Position numbers and translations under genes: made by a program
Notes under the pieces: generated by a model
The model's database searches: none
What the model saw: only the letters and a program-made list of their open reading frames with translations
Told to the model about the DNA's origin: nothing
NCBI GenBank assembly: GCA_015487645.1
Contig: WFPH01000125.1
Span: forward strand, 1-22,121
Direction: 5' to 3'
DNA: 22,121 nt
Source of the DNA: Thermosulfurimonas sp.
Lineage (GTDB): Bacteria; Desulfobacterota; Thermodesulfobacteria; Thermodesulfobacteriales; Thermodesulfobacteriaceae
Part shown: in pieces, positions 7,700 to 14,586 of the stretch
Layout: every line of letters starts with the position of its first letter
How positions within the stretch are numbered: the first letter of the stretch is position 1

Positions 7700-8792
7700 G
7701 GAGCGGCGAGAGGACCTTGCCTTTCGAGGCCTCAAGGGCAAAGAGTTGCTGCAAGAGGATAAAGGTGGCCTTGGTATCTCGATCGGTATCTGGGATGTAA
7801 AACCAGTGTTCCCGGTATCTTACGGCCAGGACCGCTTCTGAAGGCCAGGTGGTGCTCGTGCGGACCTGGAAGAGGTCTCCCAGAAGTTCTTTCCAGTTGA
7901 AGGGTGTCCCGTCGGGTAGCCGGGTAATGGTTACCCGGCCGTTCTCAAGATCTTCTTTTGGAACTTCCACCCCATGGGAAAGGTAGAAAAGCACCCCGAT
8001 GAGGGATCGGGTCTCTACTCGGATACGGTTTGGTCCCTCTTCGGCCTCGGGCCCCAGGAGGCGATAGTAAGGGGCCTCGGCCAGCCCCAGTAATCTCCGA
8101 ATCTCTTCGGTTTCGGGGAGGTTCTGCGCTTCGGGGGAGATCTTCATCACGGGCAGGGCCCGGCCTTCTTCTTCCAGGAACATAAAACGGAGATACCCCC
8201 GGCGACGAAGGATCTCAAGCGCCCGGCTCACTCGAAGGAACTTCCGGAATTCCGGGGCCTCGGAGGGGGTAGGTCCGGAGGCCGTGGGCGCATTCTCGAC
8301 TTCGTTCAGGGCCTGTACGCAGAGCCGCAGCACCCGGTCCGCTCGCCAGCCGGAATTCAGAAGCAGAATCAGGTGTTCGATAGGAATGGGAGAGAGGAGA
8401 CGCTTGGCAAATTCCTCCCCCTGCAGGGGCACAAAGGTAAAGGTGGGCTTGACCGCGTACGAGAACCCCAGGTTGAGACTGTAAGAATCGGGGTAGACCT
8501 CGTTGATCTTGACCCCTCCCGAAAGATCGCTCGAAAAACCGTACTGGGTGGAAATGCTGGTGACCTCTAGAAAGACCGGGGGTTCCCCATAGCGCAGACG
8601 CACGAGATTGAGGATCATCTGTTCGGAGAGGGCGTGCTGGAGGGCCCGGTTGAATCCGAGGGAAGATTGTCGAAGGGTCGGACTGGGTCTGAGCCCACAG
8701 GCCGTAAGCCCTCCCAGCATGAGAATCAAGCCCAGCCTAAGAAATACTCGCCACCAACTTTTCCAGGCGGAAACAAACTTCCTGCCAATCAC
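7677..8792 (-). CDS. Uncharacterised conserved lipoprotein
   Basis: A 371-residue protein with a clear lipoprotein signal: basic start (MIGRKF), hydrophobic stretch LRLGLILMLGGL and lipobox LTAC with the acylated cysteine at residue 32. GTG at 8790-8792 is the chosen start because GGAGGGG sits about 5 bases upstream and the signal peptide then has normal length; a longer in-frame opening to 8855 would bury the signal. The mature part begins with FNRALQHALSEQMILNLVRLRYGEPPVFLEVTSI-like sequence, a pattern I associate with unnamed outer-membrane or periplasmic lipoproteins, followed by a stretch that may be beta-rich (STQYGFSSDLSG, LNLGFSYAVKPTFTFVPL). No enzyme motif is seen and no function is proposed. 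It starts 56 bases inside the reverse gyrase gene, so it is probably translated from the same message, and it overlaps the MTHFR gene tail to tail. Confidence 0.75.
   Translation of the reverse strand: MIGRKFVSAWKSWWRVFLRLGLILMLGGLTACGLRPSPTLRQSSLGFNRALQHALSEQMILNLVRLRYGEPPVFLEVTSISTQYGFSSDLSGGVKINEVYPDSYSLNLGFSYAVKPTFTFVPLQGEEFAKRLLSPIPIEHLILLLNSGWRADRVLRLCVQALNEVENAPTASGPTPSEAPEFRKFLRVSRALEILRRRGYLRFMFLEEEGRALPVMKISPEAQNLPETEEIRRLLGLAEAPYYRLLGPEAEEGPNRIRVETRSLIGVLFYLSHGVEVPKEDLENGRVTITRLPDGTPFNWKELLGDLFQVRTSTTWPSEAVLAVRYREHWFYIPDTDRDTKATFILLQQLFALEASKGKVLSPLLTLPVGQ
7717..7741. other. Inverted repeat near the convergent gene ends
   Basis: An 8-base stem (TTGCCTTT at 7717-7724 against AAGGGCAA at 7734-7741, one G-T wobble) encloses a GAGGCCTC palindrome. 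It lies 18 bases past the MTHFR stop and inside the 3' end of the lipoprotein gene. There is no T-run on either strand, so it is not a typical intrinsic terminator; it might still slow polymerase or stabilise the messages. It also simply encodes part of the lipoprotein's tail, so chance is possible. Confidence 0.25.
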
Positions 8793-11700
8793 TTTGCCCC
8801 TCCTCGATGCGATCCATGAGTTCTTCCAGTTTCCGGGTGAATTCTTCGGAGACATAGTGAGGAAAATCTCTCATCAGGATCTCGTAGACCTCTTTTCCCA
8901 GATGGGTGGGCACCAGGCGCCCTCCTTTGACGGACTTTACGTACCCCCGGGTCAAAAGGGTGCTTACAATCTCGGCATAGGTCGAAGGCCGTCCAAGCCC
9001 CCGACTTTTCATCTCCTGGATCAGGGTGCCTTCGGTAAAGAGCGGCCTGGCGGGCACAGTCCTCAACCGGGGTTCCTCCGGTTTTCCCCCGGGATGGAAG
9101 ATCTCGGGAGGGTCCCAGAGACGATCATGTCCCGGAAGAAGGATCTCTACCGGAGCCTGATCTTCCCATTCGAAATCTTCAATGGTGAACCGGATCCGGG
9201 CCACTTTGACACGGGGGGTTCGGCACTGACTGGCCATGAAACGCCGAAAGATGAGATCGTAGAGCCGCAGGCATTCCCTCTCGGACTCGAGAGAGATAAG
9301 TCCGTGGGCCACCCTGGAGCGTAGCTCCCGCACATCCCAGGGGCGGGTGGGGCGGATGGCCTCGTGAGCTCCTCCTTCGCCCCAGGCTCTGGGCCGGAAA
9401 TAGTCCGGCCCTAAGGTCTTTTCCAGATAAGGGCGGGCCACCTGGAAACGTCCGACCTCGGAAACCCGGGTGGAGTCCGTCCGGTGGTAAGTAATGAGAC
9501 CGCTTTCGAAAAGGTGCTGAAGAAGGCTCATGGTGGTGCGGCTCGATAAACCCAGCCGGGCGTGGGCCTCTTCGAGTACGGTATCCGTGGTGAAGGGGGG
9601 AGGAGCCGGGAATTCCTCTTCGGTTTGTTCGAGGATTTTCCAGCTTAGGTAGGGGAGTTTCTTTAAAAGGGCCCGGGCCCGACGGCCATCTTCCAGCTCC
9701 AGGGTGAAACGCCGCCCCCCTAGACGAAAGCTCAGGCGATACTTCTTGCGGCTGGCCTCGCGAGCCCTCTGGATGACCCATCCCAGGACCGGGGTCTGCA
9801 CCCTTCCGGCCGAGAGTCCCCGGCGAGAGAAGACCTTCCAGAGATAACGCGAGAGGGCAAAACCAACCCAGCGGTCGGCCACCCTTCGGGCCAGTTGAGC
9901 CCTTACCCTAGGTAGATTGAAGTCCCGGGGGTGGGCTAAGGCCTCCCTCAGGGCCCTGGGGGTGACCTCGTGGAACTCCAGCCGCCGGATGTTGGACTGA
10001 TAGGGGCGGAGGGTGATCAGGAGATCGTAGGCTATCTTTTCGCCCTCGGCGTCCGGATCCGAACCGATAAAGACCTCGTCCGCGGAGAAGGCCACCCGAG
10101 CCAGGGCCGAAAGGATCTCCCCCTTGTCCCGGACTTCTCCTCCCGGACACCTCTCCCGCACCTCCTCCGGGTCCACCAGCTCCTCTCCGGTTGGCAGACA
10201 GCGCTTGATGGTGTCGAAGACGGGGAGATATCGGCCATCTTCAGCCAGGATCCCGAAAATCCCCCTCCGGCGGGAGAGGTTGAAGACGTGCCCCAGAGAG
10301 GCGGTGACCATGAGGAGGCGGTCTTCGGTGGGGATTTCATAAATAGTAATCCGCCCCAGGCGGCGCTGGGAGGGTCGGCCCCAAAAAGAGGCTATGGTCC
10401 GGGCCTTGTGCGGGCTTTCCACCACCAGAAGAGTGCTTCGTATCTCCGGAGCCCGTCCTTCGATGAGCCCCTGACGAGCTTCGGTAAGCCGGCGGGAGGT
10501 TTCTTCCAGATCGAGGTCTTCAAGGGGCTTGAACTCTGGGGGCTCTCCTAGGAAAAAGCGCAGACGGTGTTTAAGGCTGGCCAGAGCCCGGGGACTTTCG
10601 GAAAGGATTACTGCCAGGCCCGGAAGCACACCCCGCACCGAAAGTCGCGACACCCGTCCCGAAGCCTGGAGATAGGCCGCGGCTTCCCCTACCACCACGA
10701 AAAACTCGCCCCCTCGTTCTTCCAGGAAGACTTCTTCGGAACGAGCCAGTTTCTCCCGAAAGGTCGGGTCAGAGAGCCGGACCTCAAGGAACTCCTTGAT
10801 CTCGCGCAACCGACTTTCTATCCGGGGATAGCGGGGAAGATCCTCCGGGCGCAAGGTGAGATAAGAGCGGAGGTAACGCAAATAGGAGAGAGCGCTGAGT
10901 TCTTCTTCGCCCTCGAGAACCGGGAGGAGGGCCGAAAGCAGGCTATAAAGGCTTTGAGGAGAGAACTCCAGGCTCAAGGGGAAGACGTGTTTCGGAACCC
11001 CAACGAAGATGGCATAACGCAGGACTTCGGGCAGATCCAGCCCCCGTACCAAAGGGTTCCCGAGGTGGGCTAGCCCCACCGCTACCTCTAATTCCCCGCT
11101 TCTCAAGCCCTCCATGAGCCTTTCAGGGGAGACCTCCAGGTAGGAAACCGCCCTGAGGCCGCTTTCTCGCAGAAACTCCGTGACTCGGGGGACCTCGGCC
11201 TTCCCGAAATCCTCCGAAAGAAAGACCAGCCCCCCTGGTCCTAGCCTGGCACAGAGGGTCGCGGTCTCTGAAAGGAGACGCTCCCGTGGAACATCTTTGT
11301 AGGTGTCGAGGACGTTTCTCAGGGTGGAGACCGCCCTCTGGATGTCGAACCCCAGGAGCTGTTGAAAAAGGGCGACCCGGGTGGACCGGGGTTTGAGGGT
11401 GGCCGAGGATATGATTAACCTGGCCCTCCCGGGCTTTTCCCGGATGGCGTTCAGGGCCTCGTAATCCTTTTCGGTTTTGCGAGGCTTGAGGGCCAGGGCA
11501 ATTTCCTCTTCGGTGAATCCCAGGATCCGGAAAAGGGTTTCCACATGTCTGGAACGTTTGAGAAAGGCGTCCACGTCGTCCACAAAGACTAAGGAAAATC
11601 GGGCCTGAACCAGAGCTTCCGCGTGCTGATACATGAAGGCCGAAGTGGCTACCAGGACCTCGTAATCTCCGGAAATGAAGGCTTCTTTTTCGGCCTTGCG

Positions 11701-12156
11701 TCCTCGATAAGCCAGAATTTTCCGGGAAAGTCCGGTTTTTTCAGAAAGTGTCTGTAGCCTTTCGGCCACCTGATCGCAGAGAAGACGCGTGGGGACCAAA
11801 ACCAGGGTTTTACCCGGAGTAAGTAACAGGGTCAGGAGCCCGAAGGTGGTCTTCCCTGAGCCCGTAGGGGCCACGATGGCAAAGGATTCCCCCATAAAGA
11901 CCCTTTTGGCCCAGGTCTCCTGGAGACTCGAGGGAGGTTGCCCTACCGCTTTCTCGAAAAGTTCCCTGAAGCGGGAGAGTTCGGCGGAGGCTTCGCAGAA
12001 AGGTTTGAGCCTCTGGAGGTTTTTCTGCTGCTGAAGGGCCAGACAGGGCTCCCCGGCCTCTGGAAGGCATCGCTCGCATGGCAGACCCAGGATGAGGCGC
12101 TCGTCCTCGATCTCTCCGCCGCAATTGGGGCACCCGTGGGCCACCTTGAAGAGCAT
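8737..12156 (-). CDS. rgy: Reverse gyrase
   Basis: A 1139-residue fusion of a helicase-like module and a type IA topoisomerase, which introduces positive supercoils using ATP. From the N terminus: zinc finger C9-X2-C12 / C27-X2-C30; Walker A APTGSGKT (96-103); DDVD box (193-196); SAT (251-253); the RGLDLPE and YLQASGR helicase motifs; then the topoisomerase half with VVESPHKA (E580), TASLGHV, SDPDAEGEKIAYDL (699-712), GRVQTP and the active-site tyrosine Y890 in GLITYHRTDS. Length is normal for the family. An in-frame ATG at 12183 exists, but the ATG at 12156 overlaps the upstream stop as TAATG, has GGAG 8 bases upstream and gives the usual N terminus right before the first zinc finger. The second zinc finger (about 653-673) retains only two of four cysteines. 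The enzyme is essentially restricted to thermophiles. Confidence 0.97.
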   Translation of the reverse strand: MLFKVAHGCPNCGGEIEDERLILGLPCERCLPEAGEPCLALQQQKNLQRLKPFCEASAELSRFRELFEKAVGQPPSSLQETWAKRVFMGESFAIVAPTGSGKTTFGLLTLLLTPGKTLVLVPTRLLCDQVAERLQTLSEKTGLSRKILAYRGRKAEKEAFISGDYEVLVATSAFMYQHAEALVQARFSLVFVDDVDAFLKRSRHVETLFRILGFTEEEIALALKPRKTEKDYEALNAIREKPGRARLIISSATLKPRSTRVALFQQLLGFDIQRAVSTLRNVLDTYKDVPRERLLSETATLCARLGPGGLVFLSEDFGKAEVPRVTEFLRESGLRAVSYLEVSPERLMEGLRSGELEVAVGLAHLGNPLVRGLDLPEVLRYAIFVGVPKHVFPLSLEFSPQSLYSLLSALLPVLEGEEELSALSYLRYLRSYLTLRPEDLPRYPRIESRLREIKEFLEVRLSDPTFREKLARSEEVFLEERGGEFFVVVGEAAAYLQASGRVSRLSVRGVLPGLAVILSESPRALASLKHRLRFFLGEPPEFKPLEDLDLEETSRRLTEARQGLIEGRAPEIRSTLLVVESPHKARTIASFWGRPSQRRLGRITIYEIPTEDRLLMVTASLGHVFNLSRRRGIFGILAEDGRYLPVFDTIKRCLPTGEELVDPEEVRERCPGGEVRDKGEILSALARVAFSADEVFIGSDPDAEGEKIAYDLLITLRPYQSNIRRLEFHEVTPRALREALAHPRDFNLPRVRAQLARRVADRWVGFALSRYLWKVFSRRGLSAGRVQTPVLGWVIQRAREASRKKYRLSFRLGGRRFTLELEDGRRARALLKKLPYLSWKILEQTEEEFPAPPPFTTDTVLEEAHARLGLSSRTTMSLLQHLFESGLITYHRTDSTRVSEVGRFQVARPYLEKTLGPDYFRPRAWGEGGAHEAIRPTRPWDVRELRSRVAHGLISLESERECLRLYDLIFRRFMASQCRTPRVKVARIRFTIEDFEWEDQAPVEILLPGHDRLWDPPEIFHPGGKPEEPRLRTVPARPLFTEGTLIQEMKSRGLGRPSTYAEIVSTLLTRGYVKSVKGGRLVPTHLGKEVYEILMRDFPHYVSEEFTRKLEELMDRIEEGQSDWQEVCFRLEKLVASIS

Positions 12157-12944
12157 TAGAGGCTCTCCGCCAGTTCGAGCCATCTTTCCGTGAACCTTTC
12201 CGCACAGAAGACCAGGGATTCGAGATCGAGATACTCCGTCGCCCGGAAGTCATAGAGGACTTTGGCCTCGGGAGAAAGTCCCTCTTCCGGATCGCCGTGC
12301 CAGAAGTGGACCCTGAGCGGCATACGGGGAAGCACCCAGACCTCAAAGGCCAGATCGGCTTCGCCGGAAAATCTTCGGGTTCGAAAGGCCTCCAGGGCCG
12401 CAAGCAGGGGTCTGAAATTCTCCGAAAGGGCCCGGGCCATCTTCTCCTCAGCGTAGCGTCGGAGAGTGGCCACCTTGGAGACCGAATTAGGGAAGGTCTC
12501 CAGCCCCACAAACTCGCCGGAAAGGGGACGGTGGCCTCTAAAACGCACATAGTTGTAAAGCAGAATTTGATCCCTGGGATCGAGTTCGAGACCATCGGTG
12601 CGGCGGGCCGCTTCGGGAGTGAGTTCCACCAGTCCATCGAGGTAAGGGATGAGGAGACGTCCCTCTTTATACTCTATTCCCAGACCGGGAGCCAAGCTCT
12701 CGAAATCAAGATTTGCGACCTTTTGCTTTACCTCTTCGAGAATCCGCCAGGCCTGATCAAGTTCAGAGGAAGGGGCGATTTCCTCTTGAGCAGGGAGTTT
12801 TTGGGGCTCGAGATAGGGACAGGCCTGTGGGGACTTCTTGCCGGCTAATAAGGCTACCGCAAAAGCCAGGCAGGAGGGCTCGCCGCATTCTCCGCAGTTG
12901 GTCTTCGGCAGGAGCTTTACGATCTCCAGAGGGGTCAAGCCCAT
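12156..12944 (-). CDS. Fe-S domain protein with DUF3786 domain
   Basis: A 262-residue protein. Residues 1-45 form a four-cysteine 4Fe-4S domain, C17-X2-C20-X4-C25-X16-C42 within NCGECGEPSCLAFAVALL, the type found at the start of the acetyl-CoA synthase corrinoid protein and of several electron-transfer proteins. After an acidic linker and helix, about 90-262 matches the DUF3786 pattern (LVELTPEA, DQILLYNYV, GEFVGLETFPNSVSKVATL, PLRVHFWHGDPEEGLSPEAKVLYD). DUF3786 proteins occur in anaerobes and have been linked by context to corrinoid and one-carbon metabolism; the function is not established. The ATG at 12944 has GGAG with 5-base spacing; an opening extending to 12989 lacks support. Its stop overlaps the reverse gyrase start (TAATG), so the two are made together. 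Confidence 0.75.
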   Translation of the reverse strand: MGLTPLEIVKLLPKTNCGECGEPSCLAFAVALLAGKKSPQACPYLEPQKLPAQEEIAPSSELDQAWRILEEVKQKVANLDFESLAPGLGIEYKEGRLLIPYLDGLVELTPEAARRTDGLELDPRDQILLYNYVRFRGHRPLSGEFVGLETFPNSVSKVATLRRYAEEKMARALSENFRPLLAALEAFRTRRFSGEADLAFEVWVLPRMPLRVHFWHGDPEEGLSPEAKVLYDFRATEYLDLESLVFCAERFTERWLELAESL

Positions 12945-12976
12945 CGAGGCTCCATCATAGCATTTCCGGTTCGTTT

Positions 12977-13005
12977 TTGAAAGGGCCAAAAAGAGAGGGT
13001 ATAAT
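12977..13005 (+). promoter_or_regulatory. Sigma-70 type promoter for the carD operon
   Basis: TTGAAA at 12977-12982 and a perfect TATAAT at 13000-13005 are separated by 17 bases, an almost consensus housekeeping promoter facing right. Transcription would start near 13012, leaving a leader of about 40 bases before the carD ATG at 13052, with AAGGGGG at 13037-13043 as the ribosome site. It sits in the 107-base divergent region shared with the Fe-S/DUF3786-rgy unit; no equally good leftward promoter was found. Confidence 0.75.
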
Positions 13006-13051
13006 TAGTCTTAAACTTATTCTTGGAAATTCCGGGAAGGGGGTAGGGGAG

Positions 13052-13531
13052 ATGTTCAATATTGGGGACATGGCGGTGTACCCCGCCCACGGTGTGGGGA
13101 TCATTGAAGCTGTGGAGAACAAGGTCATCGGGGGGGAGGAGAAGACCTTCTATGTTATGCGCATCCTAGAAAGCAACATGACCGTTCTTGTCCCCAAGGA
13201 CAATGCCGATAAAGTGGGCCTGCGAGGTCTCATTTCCAAAGAAGAGGCTTCCAGAGTTTATGAAATCCTCGGCAAAAAGGAGGTTTCCTTCAATCAGCAG
13301 ACCTGGAATCGTCGCTACCGAGAATATATGGAAAAACTCAAGAGCGGTTCGATCTTCGAGGTGGCCGAGGTCTATCGCGATCTTCACCTGGTGAGTCTCC
13401 AGAAACCTCTTTCCTATGGCGAACGAAAGCTTTTCGATACCGCCCGATGTCTTCTGGTGAAGGAGCTTTCTCTGGCGGAAAATCTGAAAGAGGAAGAGGT
13501 GGAGAGAAAGATCAAAGAGGTTCTGGCATAG
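13052..13531 (+). CDS. carD: CarD family transcriptional regulator
   Basis: A 159-residue CarD/CdnL-type protein. The N-terminal RNA polymerase interaction domain (about 1-65) shows the family start FNIGDMAVYPAHGVGIIE and the YVMRILESNMTVLVP strand; the C-terminal part (about 70-159) is helical, with the YREYMEKLKSGS, LSYGERKLFDTARCLLVKEL and final basic helix typical of the DNA-binding domain. CarD binds the polymerase beta subunit and stabilises open complexes at housekeeping promoters, including rRNA promoters. The ATG at 13052 was taken because the family begins there and a purine-rich ribosome site precedes it; the frame is open much further upstream but that part overlaps the divergent gene and the promoter. 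It is first in an operon with the YacL-like gene, mutL and miaA. Confidence 0.93.
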   Translation: MFNIGDMAVYPAHGVGIIEAVENKVIGGEEKTFYVMRILESNMTVLVPKDNADKVGLRGLISKEEASRVYEILGKKEVSFNQQTWNRRYREYMEKLKSGSIFEVAEVYRDLHLVSLQKPLSYGERKLFDTARCLLVKELSLAENLKEEEVERKIKEVLA

Positions 13532-13554
13532 GGGTTTGGAAAGGAGAGAGGCGT

Positions 13555-14583
13555 TTGCGGCGTTATCTGATTCCGTTCCTTTTGGTAGTTACGGCCGCTA
13601 TTCTTGGTTTTGGGGTTGTCAGATACTTTCCTCCCAAAGGAGCGGCCCCCCTTTCTCCCTGGATCGGTCTGGTGGGTGGGGCTGCGGTCGGCCTCCTGGT
13701 TTTGCTGGCGGAAAGGCTCATTCGGAAATTGCCTTTCCTGCAGATCGTGGGCGGGGCCATAGGGCTTTTCCTGGGTTTGGCTTTGGCCAGGCTTCTTTCA
13801 TCTTTTTTCGCGGTTTTGGGGCAGGGGGTCTGGGCCGCCTTTGTTTACGCGATGCTGGCCTTGGCCCTGGGGTACCTGGGGCTGGTGGTGGGAGGGCGCC
13901 GTTTCCGGGAACTCCGTCTTCCAGAAGGGCTGGTTCACCCCATCTCCTATGTTTCCAAACGTTTTCCCAAAAGGGAGTGCCCCAAAGTGGTGGACACCAG
14001 TGCCATTATCGATGGGCGTCTGGCCGATATCTGTGAGACCGGTTGGCTGGAAGGCCCTCTTATTATCCCAAATTTTGTCCTGAGGGAACTTCAGTACGTA
14101 GCCGATAGTCGGGAACATGCCCGTCGGGAGAGGGGCCGACGGGGCTTGGATGCCCTGAATCGTATCCGAGAGTCCGGGAGGGTCGAGGTCCGTTTTGTGG
14201 ATCACGATTACCCACGCATCCGGGACATCGATGCCAAGCTGGTAAGACTCTGTCGAGAGCTGGGAGCCAAGTTGATTACCACAGACTACAACCTTAACAA
14301 GGTGGCCCGGCTCAAGGGGGTGGAGGTCCTCAACGTCAACGAGCTGGCTCTGGCCCTGCGCCCGGTGGTCACGCCGGGGGAGGAACTACGGATCGAAATC
14401 ATAAAAGAAGGCAAGGAGCGGGATCAGGGGGTAGGGTATCTTCCGGATGGCACCATGGTGGTGGTGGAGGGGGGCCGGCGTCTGATTGGAAAAGAGGTGG
14501 AGGTGGTGGTGACGAGTGTTCTCCAGACCCCGGCCGGTCGTATTGTTTTTGCTCAGCCCAAGGCCAGGGCCCAGGCCGCCTGA
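13555..14583 (+). CDS. YacL-like membrane-anchored PIN-TRAM domain protein
   Basis: A 342-residue protein with four hydrophobic segments (about 4-23, 36-53, 62-84, 91-113), then a PIN ribonuclease-like domain (about 143-265) and a TRAM RNA-binding domain (about 277-336). The PIN acidic residues are visible: D147 in VVDTSAIIDGR, E178 in VLRELQ, D226 in IDAKL and D244 in TTDYN, so nuclease activity is plausible. The start is TTG at 13555, with GGAGAG at 13543-13548 and 6-base spacing; upstream in-frame codons run back into carD and have no ribosome site. It lies 23 bases after carD. YacL proteins are widespread but the RNA target is not known; in many genomes yacL lies near carD and the isoprenoid gene ispD, which is absent here. 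Confidence 0.88.
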   Translation: MRRYLIPFLLVVTAAILGFGVVRYFPPKGAAPLSPWIGLVGGAAVGLLVLLAERLIRKLPFLQIVGGAIGLFLGLALARLLSSFFAVLGQGVWAAFVYAMLALALGYLGLVVGGRRFRELRLPEGLVHPISYVSKRFPKRECPKVVDTSAIIDGRLADICETGWLEGPLIIPNFVLRELQYVADSREHARRERGRRGLDALNRIRESGRVEVRFVDHDYPRIRDIDAKLVRLCRELGAKLITTDYNLNKVARLKGVEVLNVNELALALRPVVTPGEELRIEIIKEGKERDQGVGYLPDGTMVVVEGGRRLIGKEVEVVVTSVLQTPAGRIVFAQPKARAQAA

Positions 14584-14586
14584 ACC

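Noticed and set aside
8608..9324. Plus-strand open frame of 238 codons opposite the end of rgy
   Set aside because: The opposite strand carries the catalytic-half C terminus of reverse gyrase with strong motifs; this frame has none.
12954..12959. Minus-strand TATGAT as -10 for the Fe-S/DUF3786 gene
   Set aside because: Transcription would begin after the GGAG ribosome site, and the -35 region is poor.
12713..13051. N-terminal extension of CarD
   Set aside because: The frame is open upstream, but it runs through the divergent gene and the promoter; CarD proteins begin at the MFNIGD-like sequence at 13052.
13447..13554. N-terminal extension of the YacL-like protein into carD
   Set aside because: No ribosome site upstream and a low-complexity extension; the TTG at 13555 has GGAGAG at ideal spacing and gives a normal membrane start.
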